DNA from: Melastoma dodecandrum
Taxonomy: Eukaryota; Streptophyta; Magnoliopsida; Myrtales; Melastomataceae
Direction of reading: 5' to 3'
DNA: 64,000 nucleotides
Assembly (NCBI GenBank): GCA_029817715.1
Contig: JARUPY010000539.1
Location: 6,361,501-6,425,500 of the forward strand
Both the position numbers and the translations under genes were made by a program. The notes under the pieces are model-generated. The model made no database searches. It worked only from the letters and a program-made list of their open reading frames with translations, and was not told the DNA's origin. This document shows positions 46,861 through 58,466 of this stretch, in pieces (the stretch's first letter is position 1; each line of letters opens with the position of its first letter).

Positions 46861-49803
46861 GGATATGCTGTTTATGCAGGTTCGAGAAGTTCTTTTATGA
46901 TGTCCATATGTGGTAAGTCATCTGCTGTATAGCCATTGCTCAGTCGTCCAGATGTGCCGGCCTGAATGTCGGAGCAATCATTCTGGGACCTAAAGCTCGA
47001 CTGAAAGTAGTCTGCAGTCCTATTGTCACTTTGCCGAGGAGTACCATTCTAAGCTATCCTGATCCTTCTAACAACTGGGAGGGGCCATTCTGTGCTGATT
47101 CTCGACCCACCATGCCATATGGTAACCTCGACCTAACCACATCATAGTCCGCTCCGCTCCCTCATTACCGGGAGGCACCATAACTTGAGAAGTCGGTAAG
47201 GACTAGGATGAGATATACGCTGCATCTTTTTCCAACTGAGCTCTGGGAGCTAGGATCTGCGAACATAGATGATGAGGTTGAAACAGCATGAGTACCAATT
47301 ATAGCATTGCGATAGGATAAAGGCACATAGCTGTGGCCTGAAGTAGGAGTTTCTGGAGTTCACCGCACAATGGCACTCATCGAGCGTGACAGAGATGGCG
47401 AAGTTGAAACCGCGGGGACCTGGGGAGCAGGTGGCCTGTAGCTGGTACCAGAGGAGCACTGGAAGGTCTAGACAACCCCAGCACCTGGGAGGGCACAGAT
47501 TTAGTGACGTCTCTGGAGCTCTCTGTTTTCGATGCCAGGTTCACCAGAGACGAGCATGTGGCAGATGAGCTAACATCATTACGCGGCTGACCAATCAAAT
47601 GTCCCTTCCTTGACGGGGAAATGTCAATAGCAAAACTGGACCTCTACTCTGCTTTCAAAGGAATACTGGATTTTGTATAAGCAACACGACTGCTAGAAGG
47701 CCGTCCTGCAGTAGGCTTCTCTTTCACTGACTTCTCCTCATTGACTTGCTCTCTAACTACAGTCTCTTTTTGGGGTATAACGGCTTCATCCTACAGACAA
47801 TATCGAAAAGTTAGAAACTACACGTCAAAACACCAACAAAAATTAGGTAGCCATCTCCGTAGGGTTCATTAAGCAAATTAAGAATAAAAACACAATGATA
47901 ATCCATCACATCAAGAAGTTCATGTTGTAGAACGGATTTTTTTACAGTGAACAAATAACGATCAGTATTAACAAGACCCACCTTTTCAATCACATGCACC
48001 TCTGCCAGTCTGTTTTGTGCCCACCTCTGCTAGTCTGTTTTGTGAAACATCTTCTGCTGCTTTGGACTTTTCAACTGACAGCAGTTCATGATCTGGAGCA
48101 TTGATATCCTTCTCTTCAACAATGTTCTCATCTTGGTTCTGACCTTGAGATGCCACACTCGGTCTTTCATCCCTCTCTCTTTCCTTCGGTTTTCGATTGA
48201 GCTGCTTTCGCTTGTCTTGGTAAAACATTAAAATCGTCAGAACGGAGTTGATTTGAGTCATTTTGCAATCATTTAGATACCATCACTAGCTCAAAATTAA
48301 TATTGGTGAACTTCAATAGAAAATCATAACAAGAAATACCTGTTTTTTTTTACGTATTTTCCTTAAGGTTGGCTCCACGTTTTACCCTCTGCTCACTTTC
48401 AGCTAATCATGGTGCTGCTTCTTCACGGATAAGCTCCTCTTGTCGTTTCAAAGCCACAGCCTCCTGGTCAGCCACTTCAACGTTATTGCTGCAAAGAAGA
48501 CCAAAACCATCAATCGATAACGGAGCATAACAGGGAAGAAAAGCACTTAACATTGTCGCTTGGGTTGGGAAGAGGGAAAGACAGGAGGAAGGAAACTTCT
48601 TATGTGAACTTCAGACTACATCGCAGGATTTCATGCTGTGTTTCGCTGTTTTCCAATGGGTTGGAAAACGGATGGAAATGACAAAAAGTAGAGTGAAACA
48701 AGAGGATCCACCCGTGAGAAAAGGTCGGGAAATAATTTGTCAAATTTTGTGAGACAATAAGTATACGGTTCCCGCCAGTTTTTCATCGGAAAACATTTTC
48801 TTTTCAAAACAAACACAACCTCCAAACATTTCCCTGCCAAAAATTCCAAATTTTCCAAGAGAGAAAAGACATAAATTATAACCTGAAAATGTGACCAAGA
48901 ACAAATATCTCTATGGTTCTCCGTCCTAACTCCGTGTCGTTCATCATGCTCAATAGTATCCCTCTTAAAAGTCCTCGCCAAAATTTCCATCCTATTTCAG
49001 GAAAAAAACAAAGTTTAGGCATGACAAGACTGATGGTTCAAGAATATAACTAACCAGTCATCCTAGTTCCAGAACGATCTCTTCCCTACAAGAACCAACG
49101 GGGAAAAATAAACTAGGGACAAAACGAAGAACCAGATTCCAGGAAGAGGGTTTGCTTTGACAGTAATCTCTGTCAAAATTAATACCAATTCAGCATATAC
49201 ACTTACTATGCACATTGAGCATGAGCGTAGCTTTTTCCAAAAATGTTAATAGATTTTGCTAAAATCAGTCTGAGCCTTCAAACTATGTGTGCCTTGTTGA
49301 AATGCCTTTGATAGAAAAGTAACCTCCAGAAGATCAAACAATAAATTGACCTTGCATGCATATTACCAGCAGAATCCAAATTCCTCAAGGAATACATGGT
49401 CCACACATTGCATGAGTGCATATGTAAATATATATTCTTACCTTTGTACGGTTTTGTGGGCCTTTCTCATCTTTCGGAGGCAACGGTTCCATAGCAGCCC
49501 TTTCAAGTAAAATTAATACATCATCCACCAAAACAAACATGTCTTGCTCCAGAGACACAATAGGAGCAGGCCAATCATCAACATCAGATGATTTTACCCT
49601 CGCCTTCTTGCACTTGCTCTGGCTTTCAAGAGCCTTCATACCACTATAAAAGGAACCCATTACTCAAAGTAGACGTAATTCTTTTTCTATGAAGAAGTGC
49701 CTCACAAGTACTTTAAGAATCACATCCTTTCTCTTTAGAATAGCGGCGTCTAGCATTTTGATCAATACCCAGCCAGAATGTGCAAAGCTGCAATTTGAGA
49801 AAC

Positions 49804-50031
49804 TGTCAAACTTTGATTCGAGGATAAAAATTGTAGAAAATTATTGGTTGGCAAAAAAAACAACTTATTAAACTCATGTTTACAAGAGATTCTTATATAG
49901 GAAAACAATCAAAAACTAAAAGAGAATCTAAATAGATCTCCTAAATCTCTCAATGAGATTTGCTAAATCAAATCTTATTCCTAGAATATTTTAGAAAATA
50001 AATCAAATCCTAAAAACCTTAACCGCTGACA
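49804..50031 (-). repeat. 3-prime LTR of copia element 2
   Basis: 228 bases starting TGTCAAACTTTGATTCG and ending AACCGCTGACA in plus orientation, identical by eye to 53972-54199. Flanked on the left by target duplication GAAAC (49799-49803). The minus-strand purine tract AAGGAGGAG abuts it. Confidence 0.95.
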
Positions 50032-50038
50032 CTCCTCC

Positions 50039-53000
50039 TTAAGGTTGTTTAGGAAACACTCCAAGTTTTTGTCTGAGATGCTGGAACTGATCTTTCGGTA
50101 AAGACTTAGTCAGAATATCCGCGACTTGATCTCGAGATGGACAATATTCGAGCTTGACTTCACCGTTCTTCACCGCTTCTCGAATCGCATGATACTTGAC
50201 CGAAATATGTTTTGTCCTACCATGTTGAACCGGATTTTGAGCTATTGCAATAGCAGACTTATTGTCAACATATATCACCGTAGGAACCACTTGTTTCCAG
50301 CCCATGTCCTCCAGAACTTTTCTCAACCAAATCGCTTGATTGCTGGCCGCTGCAGCTGAAACATACTCTGCCTCGGCGGAGGATTGCGCTACAACTTCTT
50401 GCTTTTTTGAATTCCAAGCAAATACTCCACTTCCAAACGAGAACGTAAAACCTGACGTGCTTTTCGAGTCCTCAATACTTCCAGCCCAATCACTCAACAC
50501 TCTTTTCGCTGCACAAAGATGGATTTGGCTCGGAGATTGCATAAATCTGGACAAATAACTGGCTGCAAACATTATATCCGGGCGCGATGCTGATAAATAC
50601 AACAAACTTCCAATAATACTTCTAAACAATGTCGCATCGGCCTCATCACTTCCATCATCTTTCACCAACTTTAAATTAGCAACGAGAGGAGTCGGTACGG
50701 ACTTAGCTTCATTCATTCTGAATTTTTTCAGCAAGTCCGTGGCATATTTTTTTTGATTAAAAAAGACGCCGTCATCTTCTTGATGTATCTCAAATCCCAA
50801 AAAATAATGCATCAGCCCTAAATCTGACATTTCGAACTCTTCGGCTATGTTGAGTTTGAACTGATTTACTTTCGTTTCATCTCCCCCTGTGATAAGCAAA
50901 TCATCCACATATAACGACACGATAAGTAACACCTTACCCCGTGACTTTTTTATGTAAAGTGTTGCTTCCGTCTCACTTCTAGAAAAATCCTTCTCTAAGA
51001 GATAGGAATCAATCCTGCTGTACCACGAACGAGGGGCTTGTTTCAAACCGTAAAGTGCCTTGCGAAGCAAACAAACTTTCTCTTCGCATCCATCTACGGA
51101 AAATCCATCGGGCTGCTCTACAAAGATTTCCTCATCAAGATAACCATTCAAGAACGCCGACTTAACATCGAGATGAAAGATTTTCCAGCCCATCTTTGCT
51201 GCAAGTGCGAATAACATCCTTATTGTGTCATGCCGAGCCACCGGGGCGAAGGTTTCACAGAAATCAACTCCGGCTTCCTGAGAATATCCCTTCACAACAA
51301 GCCGTGCTTTGAGTTTGTTTACGGAACCATCGGCATTTAACTTCGTTCTATAAACCCACTTTACTCCGATTACCTTTCTATCAGATGGTCTATCGACAAG
51401 ATCCCAAGTATGATTTTTATTAATCAAATCAATTTCTTCTTGCATGGCTGCCATCCAGTTGACATCCATAGAAGCAACTTCATAAGAATCAGGATCTTGC
51501 ATGGTCAGATTACATCTCTGATAGACATCTTGCAAAGATCTTAATCCCCTCACTGGTTCGTCGTCAAATTCGGCGACATCAGGAGAAGATTGTCCAAGTT
51601 CACCAAGACTCGTGGCTGGTTTTTCAACACACCAATCCCACTTCGCATCCTCATCAAACGATAAACTTCTACTCACCGAAAATTTTTTATTCGTGGGATT
51701 ATAGATCCTGTAACCCTTGGTATTCGATCCATATCCGATAAAAATAGATTTTTCAGCTCGATAATCAAGTTTGTCTCTTTTTTGTTCCGGAATATGAGCA
51801 TAGCAAATACATCCGAAAACTCGTAAATGATCCACCGAGCATTTTTTTCCAAACCAAGCTTCATACGGAGTAGAATTTTTCAAAGCTTTGGTTGGTAGCA
51901 AATTTAGCAAATAAACCGAAGTATTCGCCGCTTCGGCCCAAAACTCCTTCGGCAATCCTTTTTCAAATATCAAACACCTTGACATATCCATTATAGATCT
52001 ATTCTTCCGTTCACTAACCCCGTTTTGCTGCGGACAATACGGCACCGTGAACTGTTGAATGATTCCGGCTTGCGCACAAAATTTTTTGAACTCCCCAGAA
52101 GTATATTCACTTCCGTTGTCTGATCTCAAGGCTTTAATTTTACAACCACATTGATTTTCGGCCAGCTGTTTAAACTTAACAAACTCGCCGAAAACTTCAC
52201 TTTTTGTCTTGAGAAAAACAATCCAACAAAAACGAGTAAAATCATCGATGAAGATCAAAAAGTACCTACTTCCATTTAAAGAAGGCACACTCATTGGACC
52301 ACAAACATCTGAATGAACCAATTGAAGTTTCTCCGTCGATTTCCACTTTGCTTCTTCAAAAGGAAGTCTGGATTGTTTGCCGTATTCACAAACGGCACAA
52401 ACATCTGAGCACGCAGAAATAACCGGAAGATCAATAATCAACTCATCTGAATGCATCTTCTTCAAAGTAGTGAGGCTTATATGCCCCATTCTTCTATGCC
52501 ATAACTGAGAATCATCTACATTGGCCGACAAGGCCAAAGAATCTGATTTAAATTTAACCGGAAAACACCGATCCTGCATCTTCACTTTCATAAACTCCTT
52601 TCCGTCATGGCCAGCCACCGAACAATGCAAATCCTCGAAGTGCAAAATATATTTTTGCTCCAACAACTGTCCCAAACTCAGAAGATTTTGGCACAATTCT
52701 GGTACAAAAAGAACTTCTGAAATTCGGTTAGTACCCGAAGAATTTTTAATAATAGTCGACCCCTTACCAAGCGCCTTCAGAAGCTGTCCGTTCCCGATTT
52801 TAATGCTGGTCGAGAAAGACTTATCCAAGTCTACAAATAATTTCTCATCGGGAGACATATGATGCGTGCATCCGCTATCGATGAGCCATGCATCAGCTCC
52901 ATAACTTGCTGCTGAAAAGGTTGCCGCAAAGAGTTGATCTTCCTGCATCGACTTATTCTCTGCAACATGTGCTTGCTCTTCAGAAACAACCTTCTTCTTC

Positions 53001-53872
53001 CTACAAAATTTTTCACCATGACCAGGAACATTACAATGCTTGCACTTGTAACCGGGTCTAAACCAACAGAAATCTTCCGTATGAGAAGTTTTACTACAAT
53101 AAGAACATGGAGGAAACTCTTTTTGATGTTTCTCGCTAAACTTTTTGTTCTTGAATTTTTTTTCGATGGCACTTTTTCTTGTTTCGTTTCTACGGGCATA
53201 TTTCTCCTTCCCCTTTGCCTTCATTAAAAGTGCGCCTTCAGGTTGCTCCTCCTGTCTTATTGCTCTCCTTTGTTCTTGTGCTTGAAGAGAACCGACCAAT
53301 TCCTCGACTGTCAACTTAGTGAGATCGCGAGATTCTTCCAATGCAGAAATTTTCGACTCAAATCTCTCTGGAATAGTCACAAGAATCTTTTCAACAATTC
53401 TGCTGTCTGGCAACTCTACCTGCAACAATCTGATCTGATTGACAACCCTCATCAGCTTGTCGACATATTCTTTTATACTCTCCGAGTCCTTCATTCTGAG
53501 CAAATCAAACTCTCTCCATAAATTTGAAACTCTTATTCTCTGATTTCGACCACTACCTTCGAACATCTCCTTTAGTCGGTCCCATGCTTCCTTTCCCGTC
53601 TCACAAGTAAGAATTCTTGCAAGTACTCCTTCAGAAACAGAGGCATGAATAGCAGCAAGGGCCTTGAACGGCTTGGTGGACTCCTCACTGTGTAGCCTCA
53701 ACTGATTTAATGTGGGATTTTCAGGAAGGGCTCGAGCTTCAACGTTCCGCTCAATAGTGCTCCAGAGATCCTGAGATTTCAAAAAAACCGTCATCTTGAC
53801 CGCCCAAATTTGATAGTTTTCACCATCAAACGGCCGTGGAGGTTGCACAGAAAAACCACCGGAGGAAGACAT
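50039..53872 (-). CDS. Ty1/copia gag-pol, copia element 2 (open frame)
   Basis: The frame is open from 53941 to the stop at 50039; the preferred start is the Met at 53872 (MSSSGGFSVQPPRPFDGENY), 1,277 residues. Order: gag, two knuckle-like Cys/His motifs (the second CKHCNVPGHGEKFC), protease WLIDSGCTHHMS, integrase (HRRMGHIS, then VHSDVCGPMS and ALRSDNGSEY), reverse transcriptase YVDDLLITGG and RNase H with YVDNKSAIAI. Compared with other copia elements about 30 residues appear missing in RNase H: AAKRVL runs straight into SDWAGS near 50494, removing the segment with the first part of its core. The frame is otherwise intact, so recent mobilisation is likely, though this copy's RNase H may be defective. 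The lineage was not assigned. Confidence 0.93.
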   Translation of the reverse strand: MSSSGGFSVQPPRPFDGENYQIWAVKMTVFLKSQDLWSTIERNVEARALPENPTLNQLRLHSEESTKPFKALAAIHASVSEGVLARILTCETGKEAWDRLKEMFEGSGRNQRIRVSNLWREFDLLRMKDSESIKEYVDKLMRVVNQIRLLQVELPDSRIVEKILVTIPERFESKISALEESRDLTKLTVEELVGSLQAQEQRRAIRQEEQPEGALLMKAKGKEKYARRNETRKSAIEKKFKNKKFSEKHQKEFPPCSYCSKTSHTEDFCWFRPGYKCKHCNVPGHGEKFCRKKKVVSEEQAHVAENKSMQEDQLFAATFSAASYGADAWLIDSGCTHHMSPDEKLFVDLDKSFSTSIKIGNGQLLKALGKGSTIIKNSSGTNRISEVLFVPELCQNLLSLGQLLEQKYILHFEDLHCSVAGHDGKEFMKVKMQDRCFPVKFKSDSLALSANVDDSQLWHRRMGHISLTTLKKMHSDELIIDLPVISACSDVCAVCEYGKQSRLPFEEAKWKSTEKLQLVHSDVCGPMSVPSLNGSRYFLIFIDDFTRFCWIVFLKTKSEVFGEFVKFKQLAENQCGCKIKALRSDNGSEYTSGEFKKFCAQAGIIQQFTVPYCPQQNGVSERKNRSIMDMSRCLIFEKGLPKEFWAEAANTSVYLLNLLPTKALKNSTPYEAWFGKKCSVDHLRVFGCICYAHIPEQKRDKLDYRAEKSIFIGYGSNTKGYRIYNPTNKKFSVSRSLSFDEDAKWDWCVEKPATSLGELGQSSPDVAEFDDEPVRGLRSLQDVYQRCNLTMQDPDSYEVASMDVNWMAAMQEEIDLINKNHTWDLVDRPSDRKVIGVKWVYRTKLNADGSVNKLKARLVVKGYSQEAGVDFCETFAPVARHDTIRMLFALAAKMGWKIFHLDVKSAFLNGYLDEEIFVEQPDGFSVDGCEEKVCLLRKALYGLKQAPRSWYSRIDSYLLEKDFSRSETEATLYIKKSRGKVLLIVSLYVDDLLITGGDETKVNQFKLNIAEEFEMSDLGLMHYFLGFEIHQEDDGVFFNQKKYATDLLKKFRMNEAKSVPTPLVANLKLVKDDGSDEADATLFRSIIGSLLYLSASRPDIMFAASYLSRFMQSPSQIHLCAAKRVLSDWAGSIEDSKSTSGFTFSFGSGVFAWNSKKQEVVAQSSAEAEYVSAAAASNQAIWLRKVLEDMGWKQVVPTVIYVDNKSAIAIAQNPVQHGRTKHISVKYHAIREAVKNGEVKLEYCPSRDQVADILTKSLPKDQFQHLRQKLGVFPKQP

Positions 53873-53958
53873 GATGACAAAATCAAACGGATGATTTGGG
53901 TATGAAAGGAAAGGAAATTTTTCAAGCGTGTATACTCTCACAGTCTCTCAAGATTGCG

Positions 53959-53971
53959 TGCTCTGATACCA
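53959..53971 (-). other. tRNA-iMet primer binding site of copia element 2
   Basis: The minus-strand sequence TGGTATCAGAGCA directly follows the 5-prime LTR. It is the standard initiator-Met primer complement and confirms orientation. Confidence 0.9.
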
Positions 53972-54199
53972 TGTCAAACTTTGATTCGAGGATAAAAATT
54001 GTAGAAAATTATTGGTTGGCAAAAAAAACAACTTATTAAACTCATGTTTACAAGAGATTCTTATATAGGAAAACAATCAAAAACTAAAAGAGAATCTAAA
54101 TAGATCTCCTAAATCTCTCAATGAGATTTGCTAAATCAAATCTTATTCCTAGAATATTTTAGAAAATAAATCAAATCCTAAAAACCTTAACCGCTGACA
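53972..54199 (-). repeat. 5-prime LTR of copia element 2
   Basis: 228 bases, identical by eye to the other LTR, followed by target duplication GAAAC (54200-54204). Identity of the two LTRs implies a very recent insertion. Confidence 0.95.
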
Positions 54200-55269
54200 G
54201 AAACATCCATGAAAACGCAAGTATAATAACCACATAGAAACTCAAACATCAGACTACTCTAAAGCAGCCCATATAAAACGAAATATAAGGTTCATCCAGC
54301 TAAAAATCAACCGGAGTTTATCATACAAAAAATACTCCCCAGATGGTAAAACACTAAAGTTAATTTCGAATGTCAAATGCAAAGTTAAAACAGTGGCTTT
54401 TAACAAGTAGACCCTTCAAACAGATCATAGGAAAAGATGAAATTAAAATTTTAATCAATACCTTGACCATCGAGATTTGTCCTCAATAAGCTTGCCCGGC
54501 TCGCCTCGTTTCTCTTCAACAAAGCGTCTGCAAATTTACTCCACATTTGACAAATTCATGCGAATAAGTTCCCTCCGATACTGAGAATCTAGGCAACGAA
54601 AGGGTCTGTGTGCTTTCTCTCTGCAATTTAGGAACATATGACTAAATACGCCCTTGACAGTATAGTCAGCGTGTATATATGAGAAGAGAAGGGCAGCTGT
54701 TGTTTGATATATTTGACAGAGGTATTCGGGCTGCTATATTTCAAATAAATATATACCACATGAGGACCATATTCCATAGGAAACACACCCCGGCAATTGT
54801 CAAGACGAAATAAAAAAGACCACAACCCAACATTTCAGCACTCTGCATATGGAAAGAAAGAAATATGCCTAATCACTTGAACTTGAGCTTCTATTATGAG
54901 GTTGTCAGCATCAATAAATCCATCGAATATTTTAGACGGTTCCATGAATTTTTTCCAACCCCAATCGTGCTCGTTCTTCCAAAAGAGATGTAGTGTCTCT
55001 GCAAAGGATATGACTGATCAAATAATGTCCCTACAAGAAATCAGTTTAGAAAACAGTTGCAAGGTGACAGTCATCAGGCCAGAGTACTTCGATTTTTTAG
55101 AATCTTTATTAACCACAGCTATTGTAAACTGAGCAAAATGACTCCATCCTGAAAGAGGATAAAAGAATATATAAATGCAACACGCAACATAATGAGACAA
55201 CAAGGAATCAGAGAAAGAAATAATGGCATTTCCTTTTCTAGCCGGTAATATTGTCATATTGTCTTCCAT

Positions 55270-56130
55270 GTTATGAATGTATATTCAGCCATTTAATATT
55301 GAGTTTTTTACCAGCCAATTTTCACCTTAAACATCTAGAATCTACAGTAGCAAAAATCAGGAACCTATTTTTGCTTCATTAATCCAATCAATGCAAAGAA
55401 CATTCTCAATTACAATCTACTTGTGCATCATGTTGCTTTTCAGCCTCAGACATCAAGTAAAAAGGCTGTTTCTGATAGGGGATTAAGTCAAATAGTAGTG
55501 TCTCGGGTGGCTCCATCACCTACATGTTTTTGGGAGAATGTGACGGAGATTGGACATTGAAGAGAAAATCGTGATGCTGAAGTGATGATTCAGATATCGG
55601 TTGATCATTGCTCCCTTCCATGTACTTTTGGAAATTTTTTCTGCATTGGACCAAGGCCAGTGGGACTGTCGAAACGGAAGTCTTGCCGTTTTCCTGATTC
55701 AAAAGTTAAATCAAAAGCCGTCCATTAGAAAGGCAACATTCAGCCAAAAAACAGTGAGCAGATAGAAATCCACTGAAATTACTGGAAGAACGAATGAATT
55801 CGAGGACAACAAACAACAGAAGGGAAATCAAACTTTTCACATTCGCCAACCTTCGGTAACTCATCTTCGACGGATTTCAATGTCCATCCCACCCCCCTCC
55901 TCCAGTTCAATCAACTCCGGAGACCAAGTCGAACCTAATAAATATAGTTAGAGCCTGACTACTTGAGACATTATCACCAAAACATACACTCTTACCTGTA
56001 ATCTTTTCTTTTGTTTCTTTTTCTTCCTTTAAACCTTCTTTTCTGTTCGATGTAGTAAGCTACATTCCTGTTGCTTCCTTCCACAAACTTAACATAATCC
56101 TCCCCTGGCACAAAAACATTTTCTCAGAGT
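55270..56130. other. spacer between TRAF1-like and protease remnants
   Basis: No clear gene. A 60-codon minus-strand frame (55702-55520) and a basic exon-like stretch near 56105-55998 (EDYVKFVEGSNRNVAYYIEQ) may be 3-prime pieces of the protease locus, but they do not resemble papain-family tails. Confidence 0.3.
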
Positions 56131-56134
56131 CAAT

Positions 56135-57105
56135 TCAAATTTCACAACTTAGGAAAGAAAATATAAACCCACCCTCGATATCTATACATGGTATCCATGC
56201 ATAGCTTGCTATATGGCAAAGTCCCTCCGTTAGGTCTTTGACACCACTTCCTAACCTGAAGTATCCTTCTTCACCCCATTCGGGTCCATAGGAGTTCTTG
56301 ATGCGCCAGGACTTTTTCCCATTTTCTTCCCCAAATCCAACTATGGTAATTGCGTGGCTCGGGGCAGCATACATGTGCATAGAAAATATTCCTTTTCACC
56401 TCCGGCGTTAGATTTTTAGATACGGAGATGACCGCACTCACGGGCTGATTTGCCACAGCTTTTTTTTTTTTGGTAGTAAGGATGGATTCATTCAGAACAT
56501 AAAGTAGAGTCTTAGGTTACAGATTTAGAGTGGCATGGGATGTCGGCATGCAGAGTTTCCAAAATGAAATCCGGAGGAAAAAGGAAGGATAGATAGTGTT
56601 CCTCTTTCTCGTCCGGCGGTACTCTTTCGAATCCGGATATTCGTGCAATTGCCGGGAAGTTGCTGGCTTGGCAATCTTGCTTGTAAGCACCGTATGGATA
56701 GTGCTTCTCGCTCGTTATGCCGAATTCTTGTACGTATTTGAAAGCATCTCTCGCATTTCCTGAGCCGTCGGCATTACAAGCACAACTATCCATTATTTCT
56801 TGGGCCGAGAGTTCCTCCAGTTTGCCCGTCCGTATCTGAACTATGCCTTCTATGACATGTACAGCCGATAATGACCAGCACGACTCTGAAAATCGAAATT
56901 CAAATGTATTAGTATAATTATGATGAACTATACTTCAGTTAAGAAAAGAAAACTCACTCGAGTCTTTTTGATTTTTTACTGCAGTTACAGACGTCTTCGT
57001 CCAATCTACTGTTTCGGGAATTGGACAATGTTGATATCGATAGTGACGAACGAATTTCAGTAGATGTGGCACTCTCGTGTTGGCTACCTTCCAAGTGCTG
57101 CATAT
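56135..57105 (-). pseudogene. papain-like (C1A) cysteine protease, decayed
   Basis: Minus-strand blocks cover most of the mature enzyme: CPIPETVDWTKTSVTAVKNQ (about 57030-56965, with the oxyanion-hole Gln), ESCWSLSAVHVIEGIVQIRT (about 56890-56830, with the catalytic Cys), ACNADGSGNARDAFKYVQEF, and ANQPVSAVISVSKN then [20 protein letters not shown] and [14 protein letters not shown] (about 56450-56235, with the catalytic His and Asn). The family cleaves proteins in vacuole or apoplast. A frameshift separates the KRNIFYAH part from the AAPSHA part near 56370, and a foreign insert with a poly-A tail (56458-56597) splits the coding sequence. The signal peptide and inhibitor propeptide were not found. 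The catalytic residues survive but the copy looks dead. Confidence 0.8.
56458..56597 (-). mobile_element. short LINE-like 3-prime tail inserted in the protease
   Basis: On the minus strand the protease reading VPPDEKEE is interrupted by about 140 unrelated bases ending TCCATCCTTACTACC plus 12 A (poly-T 56460-56471 on plus), after which AVANQPV resumes. A poly-A end and short length suggest a 5-prime-truncated LINE or SINE copy. A target duplication could not be defined with confidence. Confidence 0.5.
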
Positions 57106-57604
57106 TTCAGCCAGAAATTCATAACCTTAAAGATTGTTGGATTGAAAAACAGTGGACTCAAAAAACACAATATTATGACAACAGAATGCGCTTAACTGAG
57201 TCAAATTAAATTAAAAAGGTGAGGATCTACTAAGGATGAAGTGAACCAACACTTTATTAGTTGCAAACTGCAAGAAATCACAACAAGTAAATCTCTATAT
57301 CAGCAGAAAAAACTCATATCACGAAGTTTAAAACAGAAAATTTCCGTGTTGCTTTTTCAGTTGGGCAGGATTAGAGTCGTCATTTTACAAATCACCAGAA
57401 AGAGAACTAAAATATCATATGCGTTTAGATGTCATCCTGATTACATAAGTATATTACCAATATTAGTAACTGTTACGAACGAGCATTGTACGCTATCATA
57501 AAACAGACAAAATGATGATGGCAGGCTTAATCTCAGCCCTAGAGAAATAAGAGAACTATGCCAACTAATAAGGTGGAAACTTTTTTAAAAAGAGCAACTC
57601 TCAC
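57106..57604. other. spacer, no gene recognised
   Basis: AT-rich sequence between the protease remnant and the PNPOx-like remnant. No coding block was recognised; the missing 3-prime half of the PNPOx-like gene is not here. Confidence 0.4.
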
Positions 57605-57737
57605 CTTATATCAAACTTGTAGATTGAGTAGCTTTGACTTCCGTCCAGCAACCCTTTAAGGTTCTCAATGTGAGAAGTAGACTTAAGATTTGATGAGCTT
57701 ATTTGTCCCGAAACTGCATAAGCCGATCCACTAATGG

Positions 57738-57779
57738 CTTCATGTTCAGAAATAACGGCTTCATGTTCAGAAATAACGG
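57738..57779. repeat. 21-base tandem duplication
   Basis: Two adjacent copies of CTTCATGTTCAGAAATAACGG, in phase within the PNPOx-like exon; they encode a duplicated heptapeptide. Confidence 0.9.
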
Positions 57780-58115
57780 CTTCTTCTAGGCTCTCAAGAG
57801 CCAATTGAACCTGAGATGAAGAAAAAAGCAATTATGACAGCCTATTTGGAAGAATGTGAGACTTGGCAACATGCCATCGCAAGGCTAAACCAGCCAAGGT
57901 TAAGATATGTGACTACCAATATGACATCACGATGCTAGGCATCCGTCCTATGGACAATTCAGCAAAACCACAGATGAGATAAAACTCAGCAGGTGGCGAG
58001 GAACAGAGAAGCAAATAAAAGGATGCTGTTGAGAATGCGAACACACTCCTCCGGAACCAGACTATTCAGATGCAAACAAAATAACATACGACTTAACCCT
58101 TACACATTTAATTTT

Positions 58116-58466
58116 TGTTAGAAATCGTGTCGAGTACCCATTCACCTAAAAGCTAGCAATTAGGTGAAGGGTCCCAACCCTATATATGCATTGGCCCAGG
58201 CCTTTAACTATCCGGTGTGGGACTATTTCCCAACATCTCCCCGTAATCCCACATCGGATCTTTGTCCTGGGGTCGGGCGCCCTCGTTCGGATTCTTTGTC
58301 CGACGGGACAAATCTGGCTCTGATACCATGTTAGAAATCGTGTCGAGTACCCCTTCACCTAAAAGCTAGCAATTAGGTGAAGGGTCTCAACCCTATATAT
58401 GCATTGGCCCAGGCCTTTAACTATCCGGTGTGGGACTATTTCCCAACACCTCCCCGTAATCCCACA
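58116..58466 (-). mobile_element. TRIM element 1, with 18 extra bases outside its LTR
   Basis: Two 120-base LTRs (58116-58235 and 58329-58448) begin TGTTAGAAATCGTG and end TTTCCCAACA in plus orientation. The primer site TGGTATCAGAGCC abuts the right LTR on the minus strand, so the element points minus. The interior is only 93 bases. After the right LTR another 18 bases, CCTCCCCGTAATCCCACA, repeat the start of the interior. The 5-base duplication ATTTT flanks the whole unit including these 18 bases (58111-58115 and 58467-58471). This is a terminal-repeat retrotransposon in miniature with no coding capacity. Confidence 0.88.

Larger units (their letters stand above)
46875..55165 (-). pseudogene. 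TRAF1a/b-like (MUSE13/14-type) MATH-domain gene, decayed
   Basis: Scattered minus-strand exons match plant TRAF1-like MATH proteins, which in Arabidopsis help SCF complexes turn over NLR immune receptors. Pieces: MATH-domain block GWSHFAQFTIAVVNKDSKKS (about 55160-55075) and HDWGWKKFMEPSKIFDGFID (about 54960-54900); RFVEEKRGEPGKLIEDKSRW (near 54525-54460); VDDVLILLERAAMEPLPPKD (near 49530-49470); DQEAVALKRQEELIREE (near 48470-48420); LSRPSSAPLVP (near 47460); and the C-terminal DDLPHMDIIKELLEP (near 46920-46880). In-frame stops: TAA 54536-54538 (where homologues have Gln), TGA 48407-48409 (where they have Trp) and TAG 47644-47646. One donor reads GC (after 55071). A copia element (49804-54199) splits an intron. 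At least three nonsense codons make this a pseudogene. Confidence 0.85.
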
